The notes: a model not told the origin generated them from the sequence alone. A stretch of DNA of 64,000 nt from an uncultured Sedimentitalea sp. (GCA_947504115.1 CANNGH010000006.1:215703-279702); one strand, 5' to 3'. Numbered from the stretch's first letter, positions 26,683 to 35,198 are shown. Numbers and translations are program-made.

Positions 26683-27903
26683 ATGACACACGCGATCGAC
26701 GACGGAAACGCCCGGCGCAACGTCTGGGTTCTGGTGGCCGCGCAGGCGATTCTGGGTGCGCAGATGCCGATGATCTTCACCATCGGCGGGCTGGCCGGAC
26801 AGTCGCTGGCCTCCAACGCCTGCCTTGCAACGCTGCCGATCTCGCTGATCGTGCTGGGCTCGATGCTGTCGGCCACGCCCAACGCCGCGATCATGCAGCG
26901 CTTCGGGCGGCAGGTGGGCTTCTTCATCGGCGCCGGAGCGGGCGCGGTGGGCGGCCTCGTCGGAGCTTACGGGCTTTACCTCGGCTCGTTCCCGGTCTTC
27001 CTCGTCGGCAGCTTCCTGACCGGCATCTACATGAGCGCACAGGGCTTTTACCGCTTCGCCGCCGCCGATACCGCATCCGACGCGTTCCGCGCCAAGGCGA
27101 TCTCCTATGTCATGGCGGGCGGCCTGCTGGCGGCGGTGATCGGCCCGCAACTGGTCAAGGCGACCAGCGACGCCTTCGTGATCCCGTTTCTGGGCAGCTA
27201 CATGGCGGTCATCGCGCTGAACGTGATCGGCGCGTTTCTGTTCCTGTTCCTGCGCATTCCCAAACTGCCCGTCCCCAGCGAGGACGCGCCGCGCGGTCGC
27301 TCGCGCTGGCAATTGCTCACGACGCCGCGCATTGCTGTCGCCGTGATCTGTGCGACCGTGTCCTACAGCCTGATGAACCTCGTGATGACCTCGACGCCGC
27401 TGGCGGTTGTGGGCTGCGGCTATGGTCCCGGCAAGGCGGCGGATGTGGTTTCGGCGCATGTGCTGGCGATGTATGTGCCGTCCTTCTTCACCGGCCACCT
27501 GATCAACCGCTTCGGGGTCGAGCGTATCATGGCCGCCGGGCTGGTGATCCTGGCCGGAGCCGGGGCCGTCGCCCTGAACGGCGTCGAACTGGAGAACTTC
27601 TTCATCGCACTGATCCTGCTCGGGGTCGGCTGGAACTTCGGCTTCATCGGCGCCACCACCATGCTCGCCGGCGCGCACGAACCGCATGAGCGCGGGCGCA
27701 TGCAGGGCCTGAACGACCTGATCGTGTTCGGCGGCGTCACCTTTGCCTCGCTTGCCTCGGGCGGGCTGATGAACTGCTCCGGCGGCTCCCCGGTCGAAGG
27801 CTGGACAGCCGTCAACCTCGCCATGGCCCCGGCCCTGGTTCTGGCCGGCGGCGCGCTGCTCTGGCTGGTGTTCCAGCCCCGCCGCGAAGAGGAAGAGGCC
27901 TGA
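26683..27903 (+). CDS. MFS-family transporter
   Basis: A 406-aa major facilitator permease with about twelve hydrophobic helices. The motif-A-like loop after helix 2 is NAAIMQRFGRQVGFFIGAGAGA, and the second half repeats the pattern with FTGHLINRFGVERIMAAGL. The substrate is not evident; the overall sequence resembles the riboflavin/drug-type MFS group annotated simply as MFS transporters in this family. ATG 26683 follows a poor ribosome site; the open frame begins at 26617. It is divergent from alkA and is followed by the dispersed repeat copy B. Confidence 0.8.
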   Translation: MTHAIDDGNARRNVWVLVAAQAILGAQMPMIFTIGGLAGQSLASNACLATLPISLIVLGSMLSATPNAAIMQRFGRQVGFFIGAGAGAVGGLVGAYGLYLGSFPVFLVGSFLTGIYMSAQGFYRFAAADTASDAFRAKAISYVMAGGLLAAVIGPQLVKATSDAFVIPFLGSYMAVIALNVIGAFLFLFLRIPKLPVPSEDAPRGRSRWQLLTTPRIAVAVICATVSYSLMNLVMTSTPLAVVGCGYGPGKAADVVSAHVLAMYVPSFFTGHLINRFGVERIMAAGLVILAGAGAVALNGVELENFFIALILLGVGWNFGFIGATTMLAGAHEPHERGRMQGLNDLIVFGGVTFASLASGGLMNCSGGSPVEGWTAVNLAMAPALVLAGGALLWLVFQPRREEEEA

Positions 27904-27911
27904 GCCCCAGG

Positions 27912-27945
27912 CTTCTTCTGGCGAAAAAATATTCCCGCCGGAGGC
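27912..27945 (-). repeat. Dispersed intergenic motif, copy B
   Basis: On the minus strand this site contains CCTCCGGCGGGAATATTTTT followed by TCGCCAGAAGAAG, the longest of the three copies. It lies 9 nt after the MFS stop codon, between convergent genes. Confidence 0.45.
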
Positions 27946-27976
27946 ACGCGCCAAAGGCGCGTTCCGCATCGCCCGC

Positions 27977-28774
27977 CTACCAGCGTCCGGTTGCGGCGCG
28001 CGCGATCAACGCCAGCCGCGCGCGGGCCTCGCTCGACCCCAGCGCACCGGCGCCAACGCGGGCCGGATCGCGCCGCGCCTGCCGCAAGACGGCATCCGCC
28101 CGCCAGCCCGCCAGCAACGCGGGCGCCGCTTGCCGGGACACCGCGCCGCGCCGCGCCCGCGCCCGCTGCATCCGCTCCAGCGCCCGGTCCGCCAGCGCCG
28201 CCACCGCCTCGGCCCGCCCATCCAGCAACGGCACCCGACCGCGCGCCTCCAGTTCCGGGATCGCGCGCAACCAGTTGGCCACGCCGACGCCATAGCCGAA
28301 ATCGCGCACCACAGGCTCTTCGGCGGCGCCCAGACTGCACGAAGCCGCCCAGAACAACGTGCCCGAGGTCTCGTCGATGTACCGCTCGAAATGCGCCTCG
28401 TCCTCGAACGGCTCACTGTAGATATCCCACCGCCGCACCGCCACCATGGCATCCAGCCGCGCCGCCATGTCGGGCGTCAGCACGCGTGACAGCGGCGTGA
28501 TCACCTCATGCTGGCGCGGGGTTTCCCCTTTGGCGATCTGCTCCAGCGCGTCGCGCCACCATTGCAGGCGCATCTCGGCGATCATCGGCTCCTGCGTGAC
28601 CCATGGCGCGCGCGACACTTCGACATTCAGCGCATAAAGCGGGAACAGCACCGCACGCGCCGACGGCGGTGCGGCCATGGCGGCGCGGAACCGCTCGGGG
28701 TCGGCGCGTTCGACCAAGGCCGCGCAGGCGGTCAGATCGGCGTCAAGGCGCAGGGGTTCAGACCGCTCCGGCAT
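27977..28774 (-). CDS. Squalene/phytoene synthase-fold protein, NDUFAF6-like
   Basis: A 265-aa all-helical protein of the squalene/phytoene synthase superfamily. Where true synthases carry the first Asp-rich metal-binding motif, this protein has LFPLYALNVEVSRA, and then MRLQWWRDALEQI. That pair is the pattern of NDUFAF6, the mitochondrial complex I assembly factor, so a non-catalytic or assembly role is more likely than carotenoid synthesis; no crt genes are nearby. The second half is Arg/Ala-rich (RARARRGAVSRQAAPALLAGW). ATG 28774 overlaps the cimA stop by 17 nt, with no clear ribosome site of its own. The family call is firm, the functional parallel is inference. Confidence 0.75.
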   Translation of the reverse strand: MPERSEPLRLDADLTACAALVERADPERFRAAMAAPPSARAVLFPLYALNVEVSRAPWVTQEPMIAEMRLQWWRDALEQIAKGETPRQHEVITPLSRVLTPDMAARLDAMVAVRRWDIYSEPFEDEAHFERYIDETSGTLFWAASCSLGAAEEPVVRDFGYGVGVANWLRAIPELEARGRVPLLDGRAEAVAALADRALERMQRARARRGAVSRQAAPALLAGWRADAVLRQARRDPARVGAGALGSSEARARLALIARAATGRW

Positions 28775-30377
28775 CGTGCACCAGCTTCCAGCGGATCGCA
28801 TCCAGAAGCGCCTCGAAACTCGCATCGACGATATTGGCGCTGACGCCCACGGTGGACCAGCGCCGCCCCTTGTCGTCCTCGCTGTCGATGATCACCCGCG
28901 TCACGGCCTCGGTGCCGCCCTGGGTGATGCGCACCTTGAAATCGACCAGTCGCATGTCGCCGATCAGATCGGAATACTGCCCCAGATCCTTGGCCAAAGC
29001 CTTGGCCAACGCGTTCACCGGCCCCCGGTCGCTGCCGCGTTCATCCAGCGATTCGCTGACCGACAGGCGCTTTTCGCCATCGACCTTGACCACCACGACC
29101 GCCTCCGAAAGCGATACCATGCGGTCATACTTGTTCTTGCGCCGCTCGACCGTGACCTTGTAGCGCTTGACCTCGAAGAAGTTCGGCAACCGGCCCAGCG
29201 CCTCGCGCGCCAGCAACTCGAAACTCGCCTGAGCAGTGTCGTAACTGTATCCCTCGTCCTCGCGCGCCTTGACGCGCTCAAGGATCTCTCCCAGCGCCGG
29301 GTCGTCGGCGGCGACTTCCAGCCCGGCCTCGGCCAGCCGGCGGCGCAGGTTGCTTTGGCCGGCCTGATTGGACATCGGGATGATGCGCGTATTGCCGACG
29401 GTTTCGGGCGCGATATGTTCATAGGTCGCCGGATCCTTGAGGATCGCGCTGGCATGCAGCCCGGCCTTGTGCGCGAATGCGCTGGCCCCGACATAGGGCG
29501 CCTGCCGCATCGGCACCCGGTTCAGGATGTCGTCCAGCATCCGGCTGATCCGCGTCAGCCCGGCCAGCGCCTCGCGGCTCACGCCGGTTTCATAGCGGCT
29601 GGCATAGGGGGCTTTCAGCAGCAGCGTCGGGATCAACGATGTGAGGTTGGCATTGCCGCAGCGCTCGCCCAGCCCGTTCAGCGTGCCCTGTATGTGACGC
29701 GCCCCGGCGTCCACGGCGGCCAGAGTGTTCGCCACCGCGTTTTCGGTATCGTTATGGGTATGGATGCCAAGCCGGTCGCCGGGAATGCCCGCCGCGATCA
29801 CCTCGCCCACCACGCGGCCCACATCCGCCGGAAGCGCGCCGCCATTGGTGTCGCACAGCACGATCCAGCGCGCCCCGGCCTTCAGTGCCGCCCGGCAACA
29901 GGCCAGAGCGTAGTCGGGATTGGCCCGGTAGCCGTCAAAGAAATGCTCCGCATCGAACAGCGCCTCGCGCCCCTGCGCGACCACATGCGCGACCGAGGCA
30001 CGGATATTGTCGAGATTTTCGTCCAGCGTGATGCCCAGCGCGGTTTCGACCTGATAATCGTGGGTCTTGCCCACCAGACAGACCGAAGCCGTGCCCGCAT
30101 TCAGAATTGCCGCCAGAACGTCGTCGTTCTCGGCCGAGCGCCCTGCCCGCTTGGTCATGCCGAACGCGGTCAGGGTGGCGCGGGTTTGCGGCGCCGCCTC
30201 GAAAAACGCGCTGTCGGTCGGATTGGCACCGGGCCAGCCGCCTTCGATGTAATCGACGCCCAATTCGTCCAGCGCCCGCGCGATGCGCTGTTTCTCGGCG
30301 GTCGAGAACTGCACCCCCTGCGTCTGCTGCCCGTCGCGCAGAGTGGTATCGTAGAGATAAAGCCGTTCGCGCGTCAT
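28758..30377 (-). CDS. cimA: Citramalate synthase
   Basis: An enzyme of 539 aa in the alpha-isopropylmalate/homocitrate synthase family, of the CimA type that condenses pyruvate and acetyl-CoA to (R)-citramalate on a threonine-independent route to isoleucine. The catalytic domain starts YLYDTTLRDGQQTQGVQFS, with the metal-binding HTHND segment in RLGIHTHNDTENAVANTL and NGLGERCGNANL; a C-terminal LeuA allosteric domain of about 130 residues follows. The absence of the leucine-specific N-terminal features and the RDGQQTQGV form favour CimA over LeuA. ATG 30377 lies 26 nt after a hairpin; its ribosome site is poor. Confidence 0.87.
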   Translation of the reverse strand: MTRERLYLYDTTLRDGQQTQGVQFSTAEKQRIARALDELGVDYIEGGWPGANPTDSAFFEAAPQTRATLTAFGMTKRAGRSAENDDVLAAILNAGTASVCLVGKTHDYQVETALGITLDENLDNIRASVAHVVAQGREALFDAEHFFDGYRANPDYALACCRAALKAGARWIVLCDTNGGALPADVGRVVGEVIAAGIPGDRLGIHTHNDTENAVANTLAAVDAGARHIQGTLNGLGERCGNANLTSLIPTLLLKAPYASRYETGVSREALAGLTRISRMLDDILNRVPMRQAPYVGASAFAHKAGLHASAILKDPATYEHIAPETVGNTRIIPMSNQAGQSNLRRRLAEAGLEVAADDPALGEILERVKAREDEGYSYDTAQASFELLAREALGRLPNFFEVKRYKVTVERRKNKYDRMVSLSEAVVVVKVDGEKRLSVSESLDERGSDRGPVNALAKALAKDLGQYSDLIGDMRLVDFKVRITQGGTEAVTRVIIDSEDDKGRRWSTVGVSANIVDASFEALLDAIRWKLVHDAGAV

Positions 30378-30402
30378 GGCGCGCCACGCCTGCAACCCAC
30401 CC

Positions 30403-30423
30403 GTCCGGGCCACCGGCCCGGAC
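30403..30423. repeat. Perfect hairpin upstream of cimA
   Basis: GTCCGGGCC and GGCCCGGAC flank ACC. It adjoins the larger inverted repeat at 30423-30479 and lies only 26 nt ahead of the cimA start, so it could terminate cysS transcription or affect cimA translation. No T tract follows. Confidence 0.6.
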
Positions 30424-30479
30424 AGCGCCCGACCCTCCCCCCGGGAGGGCGCTTCGCACCCCCCCAGGGTCGGGCGCTG
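30423..30479. repeat. Nested palindromic element between cysS and cimA
   Basis: Fourteen-base arms CAGCGCCCGACCCT (30423-30436) and its exact complement (30466-30479) enclose an interior that contains a second hairpin, CCCTCCC with GGGAGGG, and runs of C. I recall similar GCGCCCGACC-type elements in other Rhodobacteraceae intergenic regions, which suggests a REP-like family. It may act as the cysS terminator. Confidence 0.65.
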
Positions 30480-30501
30480 CCGTTGGAGCGACGTGAAGCG
30501 A

Positions 30502-31935
30502 TCATTTCAGGGCTTCCAGTTTTGAAGGGTCAAATTCCGGCAAGACTTTTGCATTGGGAGAACCAGCGGTTGCGGAAAGTCGCAAACCTGTAGCCTCCAA
30601 CTGAGATTTGAGCCTGTCGGCTTCTTTATAGTTCTTTTGATCGCGTAGTTCCTGCCAACGTCTTAGGAAAGGAGCTATTTCGGAGGTATAAAGCGGCAAA
30701 TCGCCTTCCGAACTGGTTCCAACAAGCACGACGTCCAATTCGCGACACCAATCGTACTTTTCAGCATCTGGAAGGCCGAGAAGCCGCATCGCTGATTTCA
30801 AGTCTGGCGGTGAAAGGCGACCCATCTCGGTGATGGCGAGATGGGTATTCAAGTCGTCGAGTAGCGCGGTCAGTACCGCTGAATTTACCGACAGAGAGGC
30901 TTCAACTCCATCTGTCATTTGATACCACTTTGCTAGGCGTGACTTTGCCTCCCGCGCCTTCTCCGCCGTCCAATCCATCGGCTTGCGATAATGCGTGCTC
31001 AGGAACACGAAGCGGATCACCTCACCCGGCACTTTCCAGCCGCCACTCCAGTTGCCGTCGAGCAGATCGCGCACGGTGAAGAAATTGCCCAGAGACTTGG
31101 ACATCTTCTTGCCCTCGACCTGCAGCATCTCGTTATGCATCCAGTAGCGCGCGAACTTGCCGTCGGGATGGGCGCAGCGGCTTTGGGCGATCTCGTTTTC
31201 GTGGTGGGGGAACATCAGGTCGTTGCCGCCGCCGTGGATGTCGAAACTCTCGCCCAGCAATTCATGGCTCATGGCCGAACATTCGATATGCCAGCCGGGC
31301 CGCCCGCGACCCCAGGGCGAGTCCCAGCCGGGCAGATCGGGGGAGGACGGTTTCCACAGCACGAAATCCATCGGGTTGCGCTTGTAGGGCGCGACCTCGA
31401 CCCGCGCGCCGGCGATCATGTCCTCGACCGTGCGGCCCGAAAGCCGGCCATAGTCGGCATAGCTTTCGACGGCGAACAGGACGTGTCCTTCGGCGACATA
31501 GGCATGGCCGCGCGCGATCAGATCCTCGATCATCGCCACCATCTGCGGGATGTATTGCGTGGCGCGGGGCATCGCGTCGGGCTCCAGCGCCCCAAGGGCG
31601 GCCATGTCGTCGAGAAACCATTGCGTCGTCTCGGCGGTGATTGTGGCAATCTCTGCGTTCACATCGCCATCCAAGCTAACATTCTCGATCGCGCGTGCGT
31701 TTATCTTGTCGTCCACATCGGTGAAATTGCGCACATAGGTGACGTGATCGGTCCCGTAAACATGGCGCAGCAGGCGATAGAGCACGTCGAACACCACCAC
31801 CGGCCGCGCATTGCCCAGATGCGCGCGGTCATAGACGGTCGGCCCGCAGACATACATGCGCACGTTTTCGGGGTCTATCGGGGTGAACCGTTCCTTCCGG
31901 CGGGTGGCGGTGTTGTAAAGTGTGATGTCCGTCAT
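30502..31935 (-). CDS. cysS: Cysteinyl-tRNA synthetase
   Basis: A class I synthetase of 477 aa that charges tRNA-Cys. The zinc-binding start [10 protein letters not shown], the HIGH-type motif AHLGNARP, zinc ligands in HIECSAMS and HHENEIAQ, and KMSKS in [13 protein letters not shown] are all present. GAGGA precedes ATG 31935. The 3' third, roughly 30502-30960, is markedly lower in GC than the rest (88 of 180 bases in 30541-30720 by hand count) and uses AT-ending codons, unlike every neighbouring gene; this C-terminal part encodes the anticodon-recognition helices. The protein is intact, so the pattern suggests gene conversion or allelic replacement by transferred DNA. Confidence 0.95.
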   Translation of the reverse strand: MTDITLYNTATRRKERFTPIDPENVRMYVCGPTVYDRAHLGNARPVVVFDVLYRLLRHVYGTDHVTYVRNFTDVDDKINARAIENVSLDGDVNAEIATITAETTQWFLDDMAALGALEPDAMPRATQYIPQMVAMIEDLIARGHAYVAEGHVLFAVESYADYGRLSGRTVEDMIAGARVEVAPYKRNPMDFVLWKPSSPDLPGWDSPWGRGRPGWHIECSAMSHELLGESFDIHGGGNDLMFPHHENEIAQSRCAHPDGKFARYWMHNEMLQVEGKKMSKSLGNFFTVRDLLDGNWSGGWKVPGEVIRFVFLSTHYRKPMDWTAEKAREAKSRLAKWYQMTDGVEASLSVNSAVLTALLDDLNTHLAITEMGRLSPPDLKSAMRLLGLPDAEKYDWCRELDVVLVGTSSEGDLPLYTSEIAPFLRRWQELRDQKNYKEADRLKSQLEATGLRLSATAGSPNAKVLPEFDPSKLEALK

Positions 31936-32111
31936 GGCAAAATCCTCGCGGCGCGGTGTCAGCGCGGGCTTAGCAACTTGTCAGACAGATGGAAACGACA
32001 GAAACCCGGCCCGCTGGATGGTTCAGCAGGCGGTACAGCCGATAATCGGGCGGTCGGGTCGGGTCATGGCGACATGATTGGCACAAAACGCGCGCCACGC
32101 CAAGGGGCTGT

Positions 32112-32135
32112 CCCATCCCGCGACAGCGGGATGGG
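32112..32135. terminator. Hairpin after beta-barrel gene
   Basis: Ten-base arms CCCATCCCGC and GCGGGATGGG with loop GACA, 15 nt beyond the stop of the barrel protein gene. No T run follows on the minus strand. Confidence 0.5.
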
Positions 32136-32149
32136 CGTGCCGGTAACGA

Positions 32150-32671
32150 TCAGAACCGGAACGACGCGCGGAACGTGAGGCTGTCGGTATCGTAATCCGT
32201 TCCGGTTCCGGCGAAATTGCCGAAGTCATGGCGCAGCAGTTCGCCGCCCAGGGCCACCCGCTCGTTCACGGCATAGGTAACGCCCAGCCCGTAGATATTG
32301 CCGTTGTCGTTTCCGAACGATGTTTTCATGCGGGCACGGCCCAGAACCGCATAGCCCATCACCTGACCGAAATCGTAGCCACCCTTGACCTTGACGCGGC
32401 CGATATTGTCCACGTCGCCCGCGCCGCCCAGCAGCCCGATATCGGTGCGTTCGTATTCCAGTTCGCCGCCCGCGATCCATTGGCCGAAATCGAGATCATA
32501 GCCGACATGGGCGCCATAGGTCGCGGCATTGTCGCCGTTGGGACCATCGATGTCGGTCCAGCCGACGCCGAGACCGAAATAGAGTCCGGTCCAGTCATCC
32601 GCCATGGCGGGAGCCGCGGCCATCGGGGCGATCAACGCCGCGCTGGCGGCTGCCAGGACAAGTTTTTTCAT
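32150..32671 (-). CDS. Outer-membrane beta-barrel protein (OmpA-like/porin family)
   Basis: A 173-aa secreted protein with signal peptide KKLVLAAASAALIAPMAAAP ending ...AMA before DDWTG. WTGLYFGLGVGW is the typical first strand of small eight-stranded barrels, strands alternate regularly, and the last residue is Phe (FRASFRF), the outer-membrane insertion signal. No periplasmic OmpA domain is present. Function unknown; such proteins are often structural or adhesin-like. AAGGAGA precedes ATG 32671. Confidence 0.85.
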   Translation of the reverse strand: MKKLVLAAASAALIAPMAAAPAMADDWTGLYFGLGVGWTDIDGPNGDNAATYGAHVGYDLDFGQWIAGGELEYERTDIGLLGGAGDVDNIGRVKVKGGYDFGQVMGYAVLGRARMKTSFGNDNGNIYGLGVTYAVNERVALGGELLRHDFGNFAGTGTDYDTDSLTFRASFRF

Positions 32672-32899
32672 TACTGCTCTCCTTGGTGACGGGGCTCGTC
32701 TGCAATGCGGCCCTCTTGGCGCGCAATATGCGCCGTGTCGGCGATCAAATCAAGCGGGGTGAGGCAAGGCAACGGTGCGGTCCGCCGCGCACCGCCCGGA
32801 CGCGCAGGTTTGGGCAGGAACCGGCAAAAGCGTCGCAAACGGGACAGACGCACCGGGCCGGCACGCCAAACTGATCGGAACGAAGAGAGGGGGCATGCG

Positions 32900-32992
32900 A
32901 TGCAAGGCGAATTGTCCAAGATCGCCCTGATCTGCAGAGTCATCGGTGCCGCGCGCGGGCGCGCCGCACGGGGTGCACCGGCGGCGGGCTGA
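32900..32992 (+). CDS. Possible 30-aa leader peptide ahead of mttB
   Basis: ATG 32900 is preceded at good spacing by GAGAGGGGG and opens a 30-codon frame (MQGELSKIALICRV, then an Ala/Gly/Arg-rich end) whose TGA stop lies in the loop of the following hairpin. That arrangement resembles a transcription attenuator, but there is no run of a single regulatory amino acid and no clear competing antiterminator, so coding status is uncertain. Confidence 0.35.
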   Translation: MQGELSKIALICRVIGAARGRAARGAPAAG

Positions 32993-33022
32993 TCCGCCGC
33001 TTGCGTTTTCCTTTCCTTTCTT
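32981..33022 (+). terminator. Terminator-like hairpin 38 nt before mttB
   Basis: GCGGCGG (32981-32987) and CCGCCGC (32994-33000) flank a six-base loop and are followed by TTGCGTTTTCCTTTCC, T-rich for over 20 bases. Orientation is the same as mttB, so it would end transcripts before the gene unless regulated. A second, imperfect hairpin lies at about 32946-32969. Confidence 0.5.
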
Positions 33023-33037
33023 GCCGGACCACATGCC

Positions 33038-34588
33038 ATGACCTTGCACCCTCCACCTGCCGCCTCCAACCGCAGCGGCGGACGCGCGGCGCGCCGTGCT
33101 GCCCGTGCCGCCCCCCTGGCTGCGCATCTGCGCCCCGTGCGCCCCGGCCTCGAGGGCGGACAATACAAGCCGCTGACCCAGGCCGGGATCGAGCGCATCC
33201 ATGCCGCCGCACTCGACGCGCTGGAACAGATCGGCCTGGCCGACGCCCCCGAAAGCGGCGTTGCGCATCTCACCCGCGCCGGTGCCATTCAGGGCGACGA
33301 TGGCCGTCTGCGCTTTCCCCGCGCGCTGATCGAGGACACTCTGGCCGGCGCGAACCGCGAAATCACCCTGTTCGGGCGCGATTCACGCCACGACATGACC
33401 CTGTCGGGCAACCGCGTGCATTTCGGCACGGCAGGCGCGGCGGTGCATCTGGTCGATGTGCTGGGGCGCCATTACCGCGAATGCACGGTGCAGGATATAC
33501 ATGACGCCGCGCGGATCGCGGATGTCCTGGACAACATCCATTTCCTGCAACGCCCCATGGTCGCGCGGGACATTCCCGACAACCGCGAGATGGATCTGAA
33601 CACGATCTATGCCTGCTGCGCGGGCACCACGAAACATGTCGGCACCTCGTTCACCGAACCCGCGTTCGTGGGCGATGCCTTCGAGATGCTGCACCTGATC
33701 GCGGGCGGCGAGGAGAACTGGCGCGCGCGTCCCTTTGTCAGCAACTCCAACTGCTTCGTCGTGCCGCCGATGAAATTCGCCACCGAAAGCTGTCTGGTGA
33801 TGGAGCGGTGCATCGAAGGCGGCATGCCGATCCTGCTGCTGAGCGCCGGACAGGCCGGTGCGACGGCGCCCGCGCCGATCGCCGGCGCCATTGTGCAGGC
33901 GGTGGCCGAATGTCTGGCCGGGCTGGTCTATGTCAACGCCATCAAGCCGGGCCATCCAGCGATTTTCGGCACATGGCCCTTCGTGTCGGACCTGCGCACC
34001 GGCGCGATGTCGGGCGGATCGGGCGAACAGGCGCTGCTGACCGCCGGTTGCGCGCAGATGCACGCGTTCTATGGCCTGCCCGGCGGCGCCGCGGCGGGGA
34101 TTGCCGATGCCAAGCTGCCCGACATGCAGGCCGGATGGGAGCAGATGTGTTCCAACGTCATGGCCGGACTTTCGGGGCTGAACCTGATCTACGAGGCGGC
34201 GGGAATGCATGCCTCGCTGCTTGGGTTCTGCCTGGAATCGCTGATCCTGGGGGATGATCTGATCGGTCAGGCGCTGCGTTGCGTGCGCGGGATCGAGGTG
34301 GACGAGGACACCGTGTCGCTGGAAACCATACGCGCGACCTGCCTTGGCGGGCCGGGACATTATCTCGGCTCGGATCAGACACTGAACCGGATGCAGACCG
34401 ACTATGTCTATCCCGCTCTCGCCGACCGGTTGTCCCCGAAAGAATGGAATGAACGCGGCAAGCCCGACCTGATCGCGAATGCCATCGCCCGCAAGGAGGC
34501 CATTCTTGCCAACCCGGCCGCGGCCCGGTTCGACGATGCGACCGACGCCGCGATCCGCGCCGCGTTCCGGGTACATCTGCCGCGCTGA
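33038..34588 (+). CDS. Trimethylamine methyltransferase (MttB) superfamily protein, non-pyrrolysine
   Basis: A 516-aa member of the MttB family. In methanogens MttB moves a methyl group from trimethylamine to a corrinoid protein using pyrrolysine encoded by an in-frame TAG; here the frame contains no internal stop, so this belongs to the pyrrolysine-free branch, of which MtgB demethylates glycine betaine. GTTKHVGTSFTEP, SNSNCFVVPPMKFA and MSGGSGEQALLTAG are family-like segments. No corrinoid-binding protein, reactivase or methyltransferase II is adjacent in the window. The N-terminal 40 residues are Arg/Ala-rich. ATG 33038 has a weak ribosome site. Substrate is unknown; a quaternary amine is the natural guess. 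Confidence 0.8.
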   Translation: MTLHPPPAASNRSGGRAARRAARAAPLAAHLRPVRPGLEGGQYKPLTQAGIERIHAAALDALEQIGLADAPESGVAHLTRAGAIQGDDGRLRFPRALIEDTLAGANREITLFGRDSRHDMTLSGNRVHFGTAGAAVHLVDVLGRHYRECTVQDIHDAARIADVLDNIHFLQRPMVARDIPDNREMDLNTIYACCAGTTKHVGTSFTEPAFVGDAFEMLHLIAGGEENWRARPFVSNSNCFVVPPMKFATESCLVMERCIEGGMPILLLSAGQAGATAPAPIAGAIVQAVAECLAGLVYVNAIKPGHPAIFGTWPFVSDLRTGAMSGGSGEQALLTAGCAQMHAFYGLPGGAAAGIADAKLPDMQAGWEQMCSNVMAGLSGLNLIYEAAGMHASLLGFCLESLILGDDLIGQALRCVRGIEVDEDTVSLETIRATCLGGPGHYLGSDQTLNRMQTDYVYPALADRLSPKEWNERGKPDLIANAIARKEAILANPAAARFDDATDAAIRAAFRVHLPR

Positions 34589-34606
34589 GCATCGCCCGGA
34601 ATAAAT

Positions 34607-34637
34607 GACGCCCGGCCCTTGGGGAAAGCCGGGCGTC
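34607..34637. terminator. Hairpin between mttB and EF-hand gene
   Basis: Ten-base arms GACGCCCGGC and GCCGGGCGTC enclose an 11-base loop, 19 nt past the mttB stop and between convergent genes. No strong T tract. Confidence 0.55.
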
Positions 34638-34702
34638 GCGCCGTTGACCGGGCCGGATCTGGCTGGGATCCGTTTCAAGCAGTCCCGATCAGCCGCATGA
34701 GA

Positions 34703-34939
34703 TTATTCGGCAGCGGGAAGCTGACCGGCCTCCTGTGCGGCGGTCACTTCTTCCGCGCTCAGTGCGCCATCGGAATCGGTGTCCATCGCGGAGAAGTCCT
34801 CGGCAGTGATATCGGGATTTGCGGCCTGCACTTCGTCCAGTGTCACCATGCCGTCGGCATTGGTGTCCAGATCGGCCTGTGCCCATGCGGGGGCGGTCAG
34901 GGCAACTGCTGCAACTGCGCTCATCAGGATCGTTTTCAT
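34703..34939 (-). CDS. Secreted EF-hand calcium-binding protein
   Basis: A small 78-aa protein with a signal peptide (KTILMSAVAAVALTAPAWA) and two EF-hand loops, DTNADGMVTLDE and DTDSDGALSAEE. Both have Asp/Asn at positions 1, 3 and 5 and Glu at 12, so both should bind calcium. It is probably periplasmic. Function is unknown. GGAG precedes ATG 34939. It is divergent from an ECF sigma factor gene across a 259-bp region, and the pair may be functionally linked, which is inference only. Confidence 0.8.
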   Translation of the reverse strand: MKTILMSAVAAVALTAPAWAQADLDTNADGMVTLDEVQAANPDITAEDFSAMDTDSDGALSAEEVTAAQEAGQLPAAE

Positions 34940-35198
34940 AGTGATACTCCGTTTTTTGGTTTCGGAAGGCGTTTCGTCCGCCTTCACAAGGTAAGACGCC
35001 GAAACCACGGTTCGCGTCCCACGAAATCGTTCGCCCGCCCGGCAAAAGCCGAACCTCGCCGATTTCCGCCATCCGGTTGCGCGGCGCACCGCCGAAAAAG
35101 CGCGCGCCGCCGCCATCGGCGGAAAAGCCCCGTCTTTTCAAACGCTCAGCGGATGCCTTTGTAGGAAAAGACGCAACAGCAAGAGGGCCGATTCCGCC

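Larger units (their letters stand above)
32672..33037. other. 366-bp leader region upstream of mttB
   Basis: The region separates the divergent barrel gene and mttB. Apart from the barrel gene's ribosome site it holds a possible 30-codon leader ORF (32900-32992) and an intrinsic-terminator-like structure (32981-33022) in the plus orientation, described separately. No promoter stands out. Confidence 0.5.

Noticed and set aside
28677..30593. Long plus-strand frame of 638 codons antisense to cimA
   Set aside because: Long antisense frames are common in GC-rich genomes; the minus strand has a clear CimA protein.
33038..34588. Pyrrolysine codon in the MttB homologue
   Set aside because: The frame has no internal TAG and runs full length, so pyrrolysine is not used.
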